A DNA stretch of 25,431 nucleotides from an uncultured Parabacteroides sp. Lineage in GTDB: Bacteria > Bacteroidota > Bacteroidia > Bacteroidales > Tannerellaceae. The notes below the pieces were generated by a model. The model made no database searches, had not been told where the DNA came from, and saw only the letters and a list, made by a program, of their open reading frames with translations. Location: the NCBI RefSeq assembly GCF_905196875.1, contig NZ_CAJJWO010000072.1, positions 1-25,431 of the forward strand, read 5' to 3'. The first letter of the stretch is position 1. Every line of letters starts with the position of its first letter. Made by a program: the position numbers and the translations under genes. Positions 6,078-14,505 of this stretch are shown piece by piece.

Positions 6078-8867
6078 TTAGAAACGTGGAGGGCCACCGT
6101 GACCTCTGCCGCCCGGTCCGCGTACATCGTTCATACTGGCACCGCCTTTGAAGATACTGAACCGGTAGATGAAGTGAACCATAAAATATCTGCTCAATGT
6201 ATTGTATTCCGAATACTGGGTATAGTTCGTATTGATTGTCTGCGAAATATTACTGCGCTGCTGTAGGATATCGTATATCTTGAAACGTATAGTCGCCTGG
6301 TTCCCTTTCAGGAACGATTTGGAGGCCGAAGCATTCCATAAAACTTCTTTTTGCTTGTAGCCTTCGGCATAACCGGAGTTGGCCGACCAGGTTATATCGC
6401 TTTCAATCTTGAAATCGAGCGGAAGGTAAAGAGCCGTTGTTCCTCCGACACCATAGTTGAACGTATTCTGATCGCTTTGTCCCTGCAGGGAATTCTTCGT
6501 TCCGGTATAACGGATATTACCGTTCAGTCCCAGGTCGATATAATCCGACCGGAAATCGATGCCGGCCCGTTCCATCGCGGTATAATTCTTATTCGTATTC
6601 TTCTCCTCGTTGATAAAACCGTTGGTGTTTGCATAAGAAGCCATTGTCATTGAATTGACCGAGAACTTTTTATTCTTCAGCGGGGTATTGAATAATACGC
6701 GAAGGTTACCGTTATAATTACCATTGACATTATCGTAGGTTGTCATCTTTCTTCCGGATTCACCTACATAAATAGATTTGGTGACGATATCATTTACTAC
6801 ATAACTGGCGTTCAACATGACCATGAAAGCCGTCTGTTTCTCCGGAATGAATTTCTGGTAACGGGCAAATAAGCTGTTCGAATAAGTCGGCTTCAGGTCG
6901 GGATTACCGGTGATCGTGTTCAGCGGATCGGATATATCGGCAACCGGCTGTAACTGTGTCATGCTGGGTTGGCTGGTGCGTCCGCGGTAGTTGATCCTTA
7001 AGTTCGTCCGTTTATCGAACCGGTAGTTGAACCGGATCATCGGCGAAACATTGATCACATTACGTGTCAGCCGGGACAGAGTCGAGTCGCCGACAAAATT
7101 TTCGCTTACACTGTGTGAAGGAGAAATATTCATACCGACCGTATAGTCGTATTTCTCACGAACCGCTTTGAATGCCAATCCGGCTTGCTGGTTGATGAAG
7201 TTGTTGCGGTAACTTTTGCTGTATGCTGTGTCGAGTTGGTTATACTGGTCGCTGCCTTCTTCTTTCACATACGAGTTTTTCAGCGACTCCTGTTTATTCT
7301 GGCTGAAACTATATGTCGCCTGAATGAAATTGTTGTGTCCGATCGGTTCGACCCACGATAAATAGGCCCGATAGTTGAACCCTTTGTTATCGTATCTGAA
7401 CTGTTGGTCGATCAGTTCGTTCGGATCGTTCCCCAGGAAATATTCGGTATTGGAATAGTTTAGTCCTTTATTATAGCTGTCATTCGTACCTCCGGATAAA
7501 GAGCCGCTGAATACGCGTCCTTCGTCATTGAGCTTCCGGCTGAATTCCAACCGTGCGTTCAGGTTGTAACCTTCCCCGTCGGAAAGGTAGCTGGATTCTC
7601 CGATGTTGACCGTGTCGCCCCGGTTGGTCAGGGTATTGAACGAACCGCCTTCCCGGTTATGACTGTTGCTGTAAGTAAAACTAGGCTGGAAAATGATTTG
7701 AGTAGCTGAGTCCGGCTTCCACTCCATCCGCAGATCCACTCCGACATTATCGCTTTTCGTATTGTTATTATTCAATTCGTTGTAGATAGTTGAACTGTCT
7801 TTCGGTAGAAAGTTCGTTCTGTTAGTTTTACTTTGCGCGTCATTGTCGGAATGCGAATAGCGCACATTGCCGCCCAACGTCAGTTTCTTGCTGAACTCTT
7901 TACTGAAGTTCAGCCCCACGTTACCGGACGAGGTGATACCGTTGCCGGTTCCCCTCGTGCGTCCGCCGCGTTGTCCGCCCATGCCGGAAAACATGTTGGA
8001 GGCAATATCGGAGAATCCCATATTGTTCGTATTGTTCAATCCCCCCATGATGGTGATCTGGTCGTTGTTGATGAATCGGTTGACCATGAAATTTCCTTCG
8101 TACCGGTCGTCGCTGCCATATCCGGCAAAAGCATTCCCGAACCATCCTTGCTTCATCCCTGGCTTGACAGTCAGGTTGATAACGGTCTCTTCATCCCCGT
8201 CATCGAATCCGGTCATCCGCGCCATATCGCTCAGACGATCCAGCACCTGTACTTTTTCGATCATTTTTGACGGCAGGTTTTTAGACGCAACCTTCGGGTC
8301 GTCGGAGAAGAATTCCTTTCCGTCGATCAATACTTTCTTGATCTCTTTTCCATTGACAGTGATTTTCCCTTCACTGTCGACTTCCACTCCGGGCATCTTC
8401 TTCAATAAGTCTTCCAAAACGGCTCCTTCTGTTGTTTTATAAGAGTCGGCGTTGTATTCGACCGTGTCGTTGCGGACAACTACTTCGGGTGCTTTCCCGA
8501 TTACCACCGCTTCTCCGAGCATAATGGAACCGTCGCTGAGTGCGAGCTTACCGACATTCACCGGGTTGGTTTTTCCTGTGATCCGCAAAGGTTGGTATAA
8601 CGGATCGAATCCGACAAAAGAAACATGCAACAGATAACTGCCTGCCTTGATCCCTTTCAGCGTGAAATTACCATTGCGCGAACTGGCCACACCTCCGACC
8701 ATCGTACTGTCCTTTACATTTAATAAGCGGACTGTAGCCTGTTCGATAGGCTCGTTGTTCCCCTCTTCCACCACAGTCCCTGTGACATCAACTCCACCCC
8801 GCTGTGCAAATGCCGGTAACGAAAAGAGAATGAGAAATAAGCAAAAAAAGTATCTTCCCAATTTCAT
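6078..8867 (-). CDS. Outer-membrane beta-barrel protein, TonB-receptor-like, with carboxypeptidase-regulatory-like domain
   Basis: From ATG at 8867 the product has 929 residues; a TTG nine codons earlier overlaps the candidate -7 box and is unlikely to be the start. A signal peptide (MKLGRYFFCLFLILFSLPAFA, cut before Q22) is followed by a CarboxypepD-reg-like beta-sandwich (about 26-110) and a plug-like domain (about 115-230, with DLLKKMPGVEVDSEGKITVN and VLIDGKEFFSDDP). A long barrel rich in aromatic and Asn/Thr strands then runs to the end. After the last strand there is a Gly/Pro/Arg tail ending GGPPRF. This matches the Bacteroidetes outer-membrane beta-barrel family (OMP_b-brl_3), which lacks a SusD partner, and none is adjacent here. 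The transported ligand is unknown. The gene lies 332 bp downstream of the sigma gene on the same strand, and tandem repeats flank it on both sides. Confidence 0.88.
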   Translation of the reverse strand: MKLGRYFFCLFLILFSLPAFAQRGGVDVTGTVVEEGNNEPIEQATVRLLNVKDSTMVGGVASSRNGNFTLKGIKAGSYLLHVSFVGFDPLYQPLRITGKTNPVNVGKLALSDGSIMLGEAVVIGKAPEVVVRNDTVEYNADSYKTTEGAVLEDLLKKMPGVEVDSEGKITVNGKEIKKVLIDGKEFFSDDPKVASKNLPSKMIEKVQVLDRLSDMARMTGFDDGDEETVINLTVKPGMKQGWFGNAFAGYGSDDRYEGNFMVNRFINNDQITIMGGLNNTNNMGFSDIASNMFSGMGGQRGGRTRGTGNGITSSGNVGLNFSKEFSKKLTLGGNVRYSHSDNDAQSKTNRTNFLPKDSSTIYNELNNNNTKSDNVGVDLRMEWKPDSATQIIFQPSFTYSNSHNREGGSFNTLTNRGDTVNIGESSYLSDGEGYNLNARLEFSRKLNDEGRVFSGSLSGGTNDSYNKGLNYSNTEYFLGNDPNELIDQQFRYDNKGFNYRAYLSWVEPIGHNNFIQATYSFSQNKQESLKNSYVKEEGSDQYNQLDTAYSKSYRNNFINQQAGLAFKAVREKYDYTVGMNISPSHSVSENFVGDSTLSRLTRNVINVSPMIRFNYRFDKRTNLRINYRGRTSQPSMTQLQPVADISDPLNTITGNPDLKPTYSNSLFARYQKFIPEKQTAFMVMLNASYVVNDIVTKSIYVGESGRKMTTYDNVNGNYNGNLRVLFNTPLKNKKFSVNSMTMASYANTNGFINEEKNTNKNYTAMERAGIDFRSDYIDLGLNGNIRYTGTKNSLQGQSDQNTFNYGVGGTTALYLPLDFKIESDITWSANSGYAEGYKQKEVLWNASASKSFLKGNQATIRFKIYDILQQRSNISQTINTNYTQYSEYNTLSRYFMVHFIYRFSIFKGGASMNDVRGPGGRGHGGPPRF

Positions 8868-8891
8868 AACTAATGTATTATCTGTATCTAA

Positions 8892-8899
8892 CAAATGTA
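8892..8899 (-). promoter_or_regulatory. Candidate -7 box for the barrel protein gene
   Basis: On the minus strand this reads TACATTTG, matching TAnnTTTG and identical to the box before the rhomboid gene. It lies 24 bp before the ATG at 8867. No -33 TTTG is evident. Confidence 0.45.
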
Positions 8900-9069
8900 T
8901 TCCCAGACTGGTTGCCGGGTATGGGAAGATAGACTGTCCCGATTGGATTAAGTTTAATAATATCTGTGATGATTTCGATTTATTAACGAAAGGAAATAAC
9001 TGTATACTCCTTGGGATTTATTTAAAAATAACCTTGTATAAATTGATTTTGTTCCCAGAGTAATCTGTT

Positions 9070-9153
9070 ACCGACACTGTCGATAGCTTTGGCGACGCTG
9101 TCGATAATATTGTCGACACTGTCGTTTATATTGCCGACACTGTCGGCGATAGA
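9070..9153. repeat. Tandem repeat array, four 21-bp units with palindromic core
   Basis: Units start at 9070, 9091, 9112 and 9133. Each contains a core close to CGACACTGTCG, an 11-base palindrome around a central C, followed by an AT-rich spacer such as ATAATATT or TTTATATT. Units 1, 3 and 4 have GACACTGTC exactly; unit 2 has GACGCTGTC. The GTCGACA element links it to the 24-bp array at 5924-6067. It lies 46 bp downstream of the sigma gene's stop (9200). The unit length is a multiple of three and several frames are open across it, but no frame has a credible start, so I do not call a gene. Confidence 0.88.
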
Positions 9154-9199
9154 TTTGTTGCGGAGGAAAATATGATTACCTCTTGTCTGTCAAAGAGTT

Positions 9200-9754
9200 T
9201 CATAGGGATAGAAACGAGAGTAGTGGCAGATAGTCTTTTAGTTTAATCCGGAGGATTTTCAAGGCCTGGCTGATCCGGTATTCGACGGTTTTGACGGAGA
9301 CACCGAGTTTGTCGGCTATTTGTGTGTTGGTTTGCTCTCCGAAGCGGCTCAACGTGAAGGTTTCGCGATAAGTGTCGGGCAGTTCGCTGATGGCTTTGTC
9401 GATGTTTTCTGTCAGTTCGTTAATGAAGTAGTAGTCGGGATCTTCAAACTGGTCTTTTAGCTTGTCGTATATTTTTGAATGTACTTTCTCATGGTATTGG
9501 TTCTTTTTGATCGCATTGAGGCAACGGTTCTTTGCCGACATAAACAGGTAGGATTTTAAGGAATGGGTAATGATGATTGTTTGGTGATTCTCCCAGATAA
9601 AAAGCATTAAGTTCTGCACTAGCTCTTCTGCATCGTTATCTGTAACATATTGGGAGGTATATTCACATAACGGTGAATAATATTTGATGAATATTTCCTT
9701 GAAGGCTGCGGATTCTCCATTGCGTAATTTTTCTATTAACAAAATATCATTCAT
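9200..9754 (-). CDS. ECF-type RNA polymerase sigma-70 factor (FecI-like)
   Basis: This 184-residue protein directs RNA polymerase to the promoters of the adjacent locus. Region 2 lies at about 18-83 (FKEIFIKYYSPLCEY, then DAEELVQNLMLFIWE). Region 4, with its helix-turn-helix, lies at about 120-172 (ELPDTYRETFTLSRFGEQT, then IADKLGVSVKTVEYRISQAL). There is no region 1 or 3, as expected for the extracytoplasmic-function class. The start is the ATG at 9754, 30 bp after a good -7 box. The gene is divergent from the FecR anti-sigma gene at 9968; more often in Bacteroidetes the sigma gene lies upstream of fecR on the same strand. The pairing is inferred from adjacency and from the STN domain in the downstream SusC. 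Confidence 0.94.
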   Translation of the reverse strand: MNDILLIEKLRNGESAAFKEIFIKYYSPLCEYTSQYVTDNDAEELVQNLMLFIWENHQTIIITHSLKSYLFMSAKNRCLNAIKKNQYHEKVHSKIYDKLKDQFEDPDYYFINELTENIDKAISELPDTYRETFTLSRFGEQTNTQIADKLGVSVKTVEYRISQALKILRIKLKDYLPLLSFLSL

Positions 9755-9967
9755 ATAGTAATTGTAATCTCCTAGTGTTAAGGCAAAGGTAAATTATAAT
9801 TTTAGAAAATCATAGAAAAAATGTATTTGGGGAGAAAAGTTACAAGAAATATACATTTTTTTTAGGGTGAACTCCTATGGGATTGTCATATTTATACCAT
9901 GTCCCTGAATATGTCTTTTACAATAGTATACGGACAGGAGAGAAAGTATAAATGTAAAGTGTTTTAA
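9755..9967. promoter_or_regulatory. Divergent sigma/anti-sigma promoter region
   Basis: The 213-bp gap between the divergent starts must hold both promoters. The sigma side has a standard -7 box at 9784-9791. The fecR side has no TAnnTTTG; instead there is a T-rich run followed by AGGGTGAACTCCTATGGGAT at about 9863-9882, a plausible site for an ECF promoter. That would make fecR sigma-dependent and the sigma gene constitutive. The ECF consensus for this sigma factor is unknown, so only the location is supported. Confidence 0.45.
9784..9791 (-). promoter_or_regulatory. Candidate -7 box for the ECF sigma gene
   Basis: On the minus strand this reads TACCTTTG, matching TAnnTTTG. It lies 29 bp before the ATG at 9754. 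No clear -33 element is seen. Confidence 0.5.
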
Positions 9968-11044
9968 ATGAATAAAGTAGTGGATTGTAATAGCATAAAT
10001 AATAATGAACCGTCAACCGACCAGCTTTTTTCGTATATCCGAGGAGAGGCTTCGAAAAGTGTGTCTGAACGGATAGAACAATGGATACAGGAAGATATTG
10101 GACACGAGCAGACTCTAATGCAAATCGCACGTATCTTTTTTTCTCAGCAGACGAGAGAACGAATAGAATCCCGAGATCCTTACTCCGCTTTTGAACAATT
10201 TCAGGTTCGGCTAAGGAAGAAAAAGACTCGATTGTTTTTATACCAGTATATGAAATATGTAGCGATCGTCCTCTTAATGATTACAACTTCTGTCACTACT
10301 CTTTATTTTGCAGGTAATAATAATGATGTGCAGCAGGAAAAGGAAGTCCCTCAAATGGTGACGATGTGTTCTTCGGCTGGGATGCGAACCAAATTGACTT
10401 TGCCTGATGGTTCGACGGTTTTTATGAATTCGGGAACTACAATATCTTACCCGGTTCATTTTGATGTGGATATAAGAAAAGTTACTCTTGATGGGGAAGC
10501 TTATTTTCAGGTGGCTCATAATCCGGATTGTCCTTTTGTCGTTAGCATGAATGAAGATAAGGTAAAGCTGGAAGTATTGGGAACGGAGTTTAATGTAGAG
10601 TCTTATAAGAAGGATGAAGTGATTCATACCTCTTTGGTGAATGGGAGTGTGAAGCTTTACGTACAATTTTCCACAGGGCGCGAAATACAGCAGGTTTTGA
10701 AACCTTCGGAAAAGGCTGTTTATGAGAAACAATCACAACAATTGACAATTCGGCAGGTAAATACTATGTATGATACAGCCTGGATGGATGGAGTACTGAT
10801 GTTTAAAGAAACTCCTCTGCCTGAAGTACTGCGCCGTTTATCCCACTTTTATAATGTGTCATTTGATGTAAAAGACCGGGTAATCAATAGTTATTGTTTT
10901 ACAGGAACTTTTGTAAACAGGCAGTTGTCACAGATTTTGGATTATCTGCAAATTTCCTCCAGCATAAGTTATAATATAATTAGAGCTGTCGATGATGATA
11001 GTCATGGCATCAAACGTGATAAAGTTATTTTGAGAAAGAAATAG
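9968..11044 (+). CDS. FecR family anti-sigma factor (DUF4974 C-terminus)
   Basis: This 358-residue inner-membrane protein should hold the ECF sigma factor inactive in the cytoplasm and release it on a signal from the outer-membrane transducer. The N-terminal cytoplasmic part (1-95) carries the sigma-binding region. One membrane helix lies at about 97-116 (YVAIVLLMITTSVTTLYFAG). The periplasmic FecR domain follows (about 135-230, with TKLTLPDGSTVFMNSGTTIS and VTLDGEAYFQVAH). A C-terminal DUF4974 domain (about 275-345, FKETPLPEVLRRLSHFYNV) resembles the STN fold and is the expected contact for the SusC N-terminus. The length is normal. It is transcribed toward the SusC/D genes, 146 bp upstream of the chosen susC start. 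Confidence 0.93.
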   Translation: MNKVVDCNSINNNEPSTDQLFSYIRGEASKSVSERIEQWIQEDIGHEQTLMQIARIFFSQQTRERIESRDPYSAFEQFQVRLRKKKTRLFLYQYMKYVAIVLLMITTSVTTLYFAGNNNDVQQEKEVPQMVTMCSSAGMRTKLTLPDGSTVFMNSGTTISYPVHFDVDIRKVTLDGEAYFQVAHNPDCPFVVSMNEDKVKLEVLGTEFNVESYKKDEVIHTSLVNGSVKLYVQFSTGREIQQVLKPSEKAVYEKQSQQLTIRQVNTMYDTAWMDGVLMFKETPLPEVLRRLSHFYNVSFDVKDRVINSYCFTGTFVNRQLSQILDYLQISSSISYNIIRAVDDDSHGIKRDKVILRKK

Positions 11045-11116
11045 AATGTTTAATTAAAACAAGAAAGGAGAGCCTATGGTATAATACGGGAAAGTCTGGA
11101 CAATAATCACAAAAAA

Positions 11117-11151
11117 CATACGAATTAATGTTACCAGCATTAATCCGTATG
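11117..11151 (+). repeat. Inverted repeat in the leader of the SusC gene
   Basis: Arms CATACGAATTAATG (11117-11130) and CATTAATCCGTATG (11138-11151) are complementary at 13 of 14 positions around a 7-base loop. The right arm ends in an in-frame ATG (11149) that is a possible but not preferred start for SusC. If translation begins at 11191, this is a 5' leader hairpin 39 bp before the start. It has no U-run, so it is not a normal terminator. Confidence 0.7.
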
Positions 11152-11190
11152 AAAACAAAGTTTTTTTATAATAAATCACATAACAAAAGT

Positions 11191-14100
11191 ATGGAAAAGA
11201 AATCGAAAATCATAAGAGTTATGAAGTTAACCTGTATACTCTTTTTTATGTCGGTAAGTATGCTTTTTGCAGCCGGCTCTTATGCTCAGTCTGCCTCTCT
11301 GACCATGAAAGTTACTGATAAGTCAATAACGGATGTGTTGGAGGCAATAGAAAATCAGACGGAGTTTAAGTTTTTTTATAACAGTAAGTTAGTCAACACC
11401 AACCGGAAAGTCTCGATTGATGTTAAGAATGAAAATGTTTTTACCGTTCTGGAGCAGCTGTTCAAGAACTCGAAAACTAGCTATAAAGTAGTAGACAAAG
11501 ATGTTATACTAACAGTTGCAGATGTTGCAATGGCAAAAGTTTCAGATGTTGTTACAGGTACGGTAGTAGATCAGAGTGGATATCCTGTAATAGGGGCGAA
11601 TGTTGTGGAAAAAGGGACTACGAATGGAACGGTAACGGATGCTTCCGGAAAATTCACTCTGAATATCGGAGCGAATGCTACCTTGGTAGTCTCTTATATT
11701 GGCTATATTTCTATGGAAGTGCAGGTAAAGGGTAAAACCTCATTGTCGATAACACTGAAAGAAGACCAGGAGCTTTTGGAAGAAGTAGTTGTTGTTGGTT
11801 ATGGTGTTACAAAGAAGAGAGATTTGGCCGGAGCAATTACCTCTTTGAAAACAGAAGATATCAAGGCAGGTGTGGTAACCAATACGGCTCAGTTCTTGAA
11901 AGGACGTGCAGCCGGCGTGCAGGTTCGGCAGGACTCGAGTGAACCCGGTGGCGGAATATCAATCCGTATCAGAGGGGCGTCTTCTATTAGTTCCAATAAC
12001 GAACCTTTGTATGTAATTGACGGTTTCCAGACAGAGATCGGTAACCAGATTAATCCGGAAGATATTGCTTCCATTGAAATCCTGAAGGATGCGGCAGCAA
12101 CAGCTATTTATGGTGCCCGTGGTGCGAACGGTGTTGTTATTATCACAACAAAGAAAGGATCGAAAAATCATTTCGAAGTAAATTATTCTTATAATGCTTC
12201 AGTAAAGAAATTGCGTAATCCGTGGGATTTAATGGATGCGCAGGCCACTATAAAGAATAATATGAAAGTCTGGGAGGAAAATGGCAGTACAGGAAATCCG
12301 CCTTATACAGCCGAACAGCTTAACTATAAAGGAACTGGAGTGGACTGGATCGATGAGACGACACGAACAGCAATGACTCAGACACATCAATTCTCACTGG
12401 CCGGCGGAGGAGAGAAACTTTCTATGGCTATTTCCGGAAACTACACGGATGATTTGGGAGTACTTGTAAATACGAATTTTAACCGTTTCAGCTCTCGCGT
12501 AAATCTGGAGTATAAACTGACTGACCGGGTTCGCTTCGGCTCTAATTTATATATGGCCAGATCAAAGAAGAATTATCTGAATATGGGAACTAACAGCACG
12601 ACGGATAATGTTATCTACAATATATTTATGATGTCGCCCCTTACGACACCTTCCGGTGAAGATGTATTTGGTGTAAAAGGGAAAAAGCCAGGCATCCTGA
12701 ATGAATTATATGATATTGACTTTGATGATGTCACTAATAATGTATATACAACGATTTATGGTGAGGCTGATTTGTTGAAATCGTTGACGGCCCGCGTACA
12801 GTATACATATAGTAATACCAATCGTAAATCGCAGAAGTACTATCCTAAAACGACTAATGTCGGAAAAGCAAATGGCGGCTTGGCTACTATACAGAACTGG
12901 AAAACTGATCAGCAGCAATTAGATGCTTTATTGACATGGCATCAGAATTTTGCAAAAAAGCATGATGTTAAAATCTTAGGAGGTACTACCTGGACGAAAA
13001 GAATAGAAATCAATGATGGTTTGCAGGGGCGCGGCTTCTCTACAGATGAATTTTCTTATAATAATATGGGAGCTGCCAGTACGATAGACTGGATTAGTTC
13101 TAAACGGGAAGATAACACGACTGTTTCATTCTTCGGTAGAGCGGAATATGTGTTGGATGGAAAATATATTCTTAATGCTTCTATCCGTGCGGATGGAGCT
13201 TCGAATTTCGGAAAAGGTAATAAATGGGGGTATTTCCCTTCGGGCTCAGTTGCATGGCAGTTAGGAGATGAATCGTTTATGGAATTTACCAAGCCGTTAT
13301 TTTATGATATAAAGTTAAGAGCTAGCTATGGTGTAACCGGTAACGATGGAATCGGAAGTTATTTATCTCAGCTAAAATATGCGATGACAGATGTTTATCT
13401 GGGTGGAGGTTCTATTGTAAAGGGCATGTATCCTTCTAATCCCGGAAATGAAGACTTGAAATGGGAGTCAACATCACAGTTGGACTTAGGTATCGATTTC
13501 TCTTTATTGGATAAACGGGTTGAATTCAATTTCGATTATTATATAAAAAGAACAAAGGATTTGTTGAATCCGGTATCCATATCAACGTCAACCGGAGGTT
13601 TCAGCACAATGATGGGCAATAATGGGAAGATAGAAAATAAAGGTTTTGAACTCTTTATTAAAAGTAATAACATTACTAACCCGAATTTTTCCTGGTCTAC
13701 TACCTTAAACGTTTCAAGAAACCGGAATAAAGTACTGGAATTGAATAAGGGTGAAGCGCGTTATGAAACAGTATCACCTCAAGGTTGGTACAACTGGGAA
13801 GAATATACCATTCTGAAAGAAGGTTACGCAATGAGTTCTTTGTATGGTTATGTATTTGATGGTATTATTCAAAAAGGTGAAACTTATGCTCCACAGCCTA
13901 CTTCTGTGCCGGGTGATCCGAAATTTAAGGATTTGGATAATGATGGTATAATAACTGAGAAAGACAGAAAAGTAATAGGTGATGGTAACCCGGATGTTAT
14001 TTTAGGTTTGGGGAATAATTTCTATTATAAGAATTTTGATTTCTCATTCTTCTTCGATGCATCGATCGGTAATGATCTGTTGAATCTTTCACGTGTTGTT

Positions 14101-14493
14101 CTGGAAGACAGCGGTCGGTTGATTGAATCGGCAGACAGATGGACGCAATCAAATCCATCCAATACTATTCCCCGTGGTAGCTGGAAAAAGAATTCCGGTA
14201 TAAAATACGGCTCTTATATAAATTCAAGATTTGTAGAAGACGCAAGTTATTTAAGATTACAGAATGTGGAACTAGGATATTCGTTACCGATGAAGAAATG
14301 GAATGCTGCCTATCGGTATGTAAAAAACTTACGTCTGTTTGTGGGGGCTCAGAACTTATTTACAATAACAAAGTATAGTGGTTTTGATCCGGAAGTAAGT
14401 GTCAATGGAGGAAGTGCTGTAGCTCAGGGATTGGACTTTAGTTCATATCCCTCTTACAGGATGTTTAATTTTGGAGCAAAAATAACCTTTTAA
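11191..14493 (+). CDS. SusC/RagA family TonB-linked outer-membrane transporter with STN domain
   Basis: The transporter moves bound oligosaccharides across the outer membrane using TonB energy and, through its STN domain, signals to FecR. From ATG 11191 it has 1100 residues. In-frame ATGs at 11128 and 11149 fall inside the leader hairpin, and 11221 is a shorter option. A signal peptide ends near SYAQ (30-33). The STN domain spans about 36-110 (TDVLEAIENQTEFKFFYNSK). The CarboxypepD-reg-like domain covers about 120-192, followed by a TonB-box-like EEVVVVGYG, then the plug with EPLYVIDGFQ and IEILKDAAATAIYGARGANG, the SusC signature. The barrel runs to the C-terminus, ending FNFGAKITF. It is intact. 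The SusD partner begins 12 bp downstream. Confidence 0.95.
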   Translation: MEKKSKIIRVMKLTCILFFMSVSMLFAAGSYAQSASLTMKVTDKSITDVLEAIENQTEFKFFYNSKLVNTNRKVSIDVKNENVFTVLEQLFKNSKTSYKVVDKDVILTVADVAMAKVSDVVTGTVVDQSGYPVIGANVVEKGTTNGTVTDASGKFTLNIGANATLVVSYIGYISMEVQVKGKTSLSITLKEDQELLEEVVVVGYGVTKKRDLAGAITSLKTEDIKAGVVTNTAQFLKGRAAGVQVRQDSSEPGGGISIRIRGASSISSNNEPLYVIDGFQTEIGNQINPEDIASIEILKDAAATAIYGARGANGVVIITTKKGSKNHFEVNYSYNASVKKLRNPWDLMDAQATIKNNMKVWEENGSTGNPPYTAEQLNYKGTGVDWIDETTRTAMTQTHQFSLAGGGEKLSMAISGNYTDDLGVLVNTNFNRFSSRVNLEYKLTDRVRFGSNLYMARSKKNYLNMGTNSTTDNVIYNIFMMSPLTTPSGEDVFGVKGKKPGILNELYDIDFDDVTNNVYTTIYGEADLLKSLTARVQYTYSNTNRKSQKYYPKTTNVGKANGGLATIQNWKTDQQQLDALLTWHQNFAKKHDVKILGGTTWTKRIEINDGLQGRGFSTDEFSYNNMGAASTIDWISSKREDNTTVSFFGRAEYVLDGKYILNASIRADGASNFGKGNKWGYFPSGSVAWQLGDESFMEFTKPLFYDIKLRASYGVTGNDGIGSYLSQLKYAMTDVYLGGGSIVKGMYPSNPGNEDLKWESTSQLDLGIDFSLLDKRVEFNFDYYIKRTKDLLNPVSISTSTGGFSTMMGNNGKIENKGFELFIKSNNITNPNFSWSTTLNVSRNRNKVLELNKGEARYETVSPQGWYNWEEYTILKEGYAMSSLYGYVFDGIIQKGETYAPQPTSVPGDPKFKDLDNDGIITEKDRKVIGDGNPDVILGLGNNFYYKNFDFSFFFDASIGNDLLNLSRVVLEDSGRLIESADRWTQSNPSNTIPRGSWKKNSGIKYGSYINSRFVEDASYLRLQNVELGYSLPMKKWNAAYRYVKNLRLFVGAQNLFTITKYSGFDPEVSVNGGSAVAQGLDFSSYPSYRMFNFGAKITF

Positions 14494-14505
14494 TCGTAAG
14501 ATATT

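Larger units (their letters stand above)
8868..9199. other. 332-bp intergenic region: leader of the barrel gene plus 21-bp repeats
   Basis: This gap separates two minus-strand genes. It holds a candidate -7 box close to the barrel gene (8892-8899) and the 21-bp tandem repeat (9070-9153) close to the sigma gene's stop. The rest (about 8900-9069) is AT-rich with no recognisable gene, RNA or strong hairpin. Confidence 0.7.

Noticed and set aside
7833..8442. Two plus-strand open frames of 145 and 191 residues
   Set aside because: Both are antisense to the plug and barrel of the outer-membrane protein and look like mirror frames of its codon pattern.
8868..8894. TTG start for the outer-membrane barrel protein
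   Set aside because: It overlaps the -7 box and would put nine polar residues before a normal signal peptide that begins at the ATG at 8867.
9064..9246. Small coding region with a heptad-like DTV repeat on the plus strand across the 21-bp array
   Set aside because: It has no start codon before the repeat, depends on a repeat whose unit is a multiple of three, and runs into the 3' end of the sigma gene.
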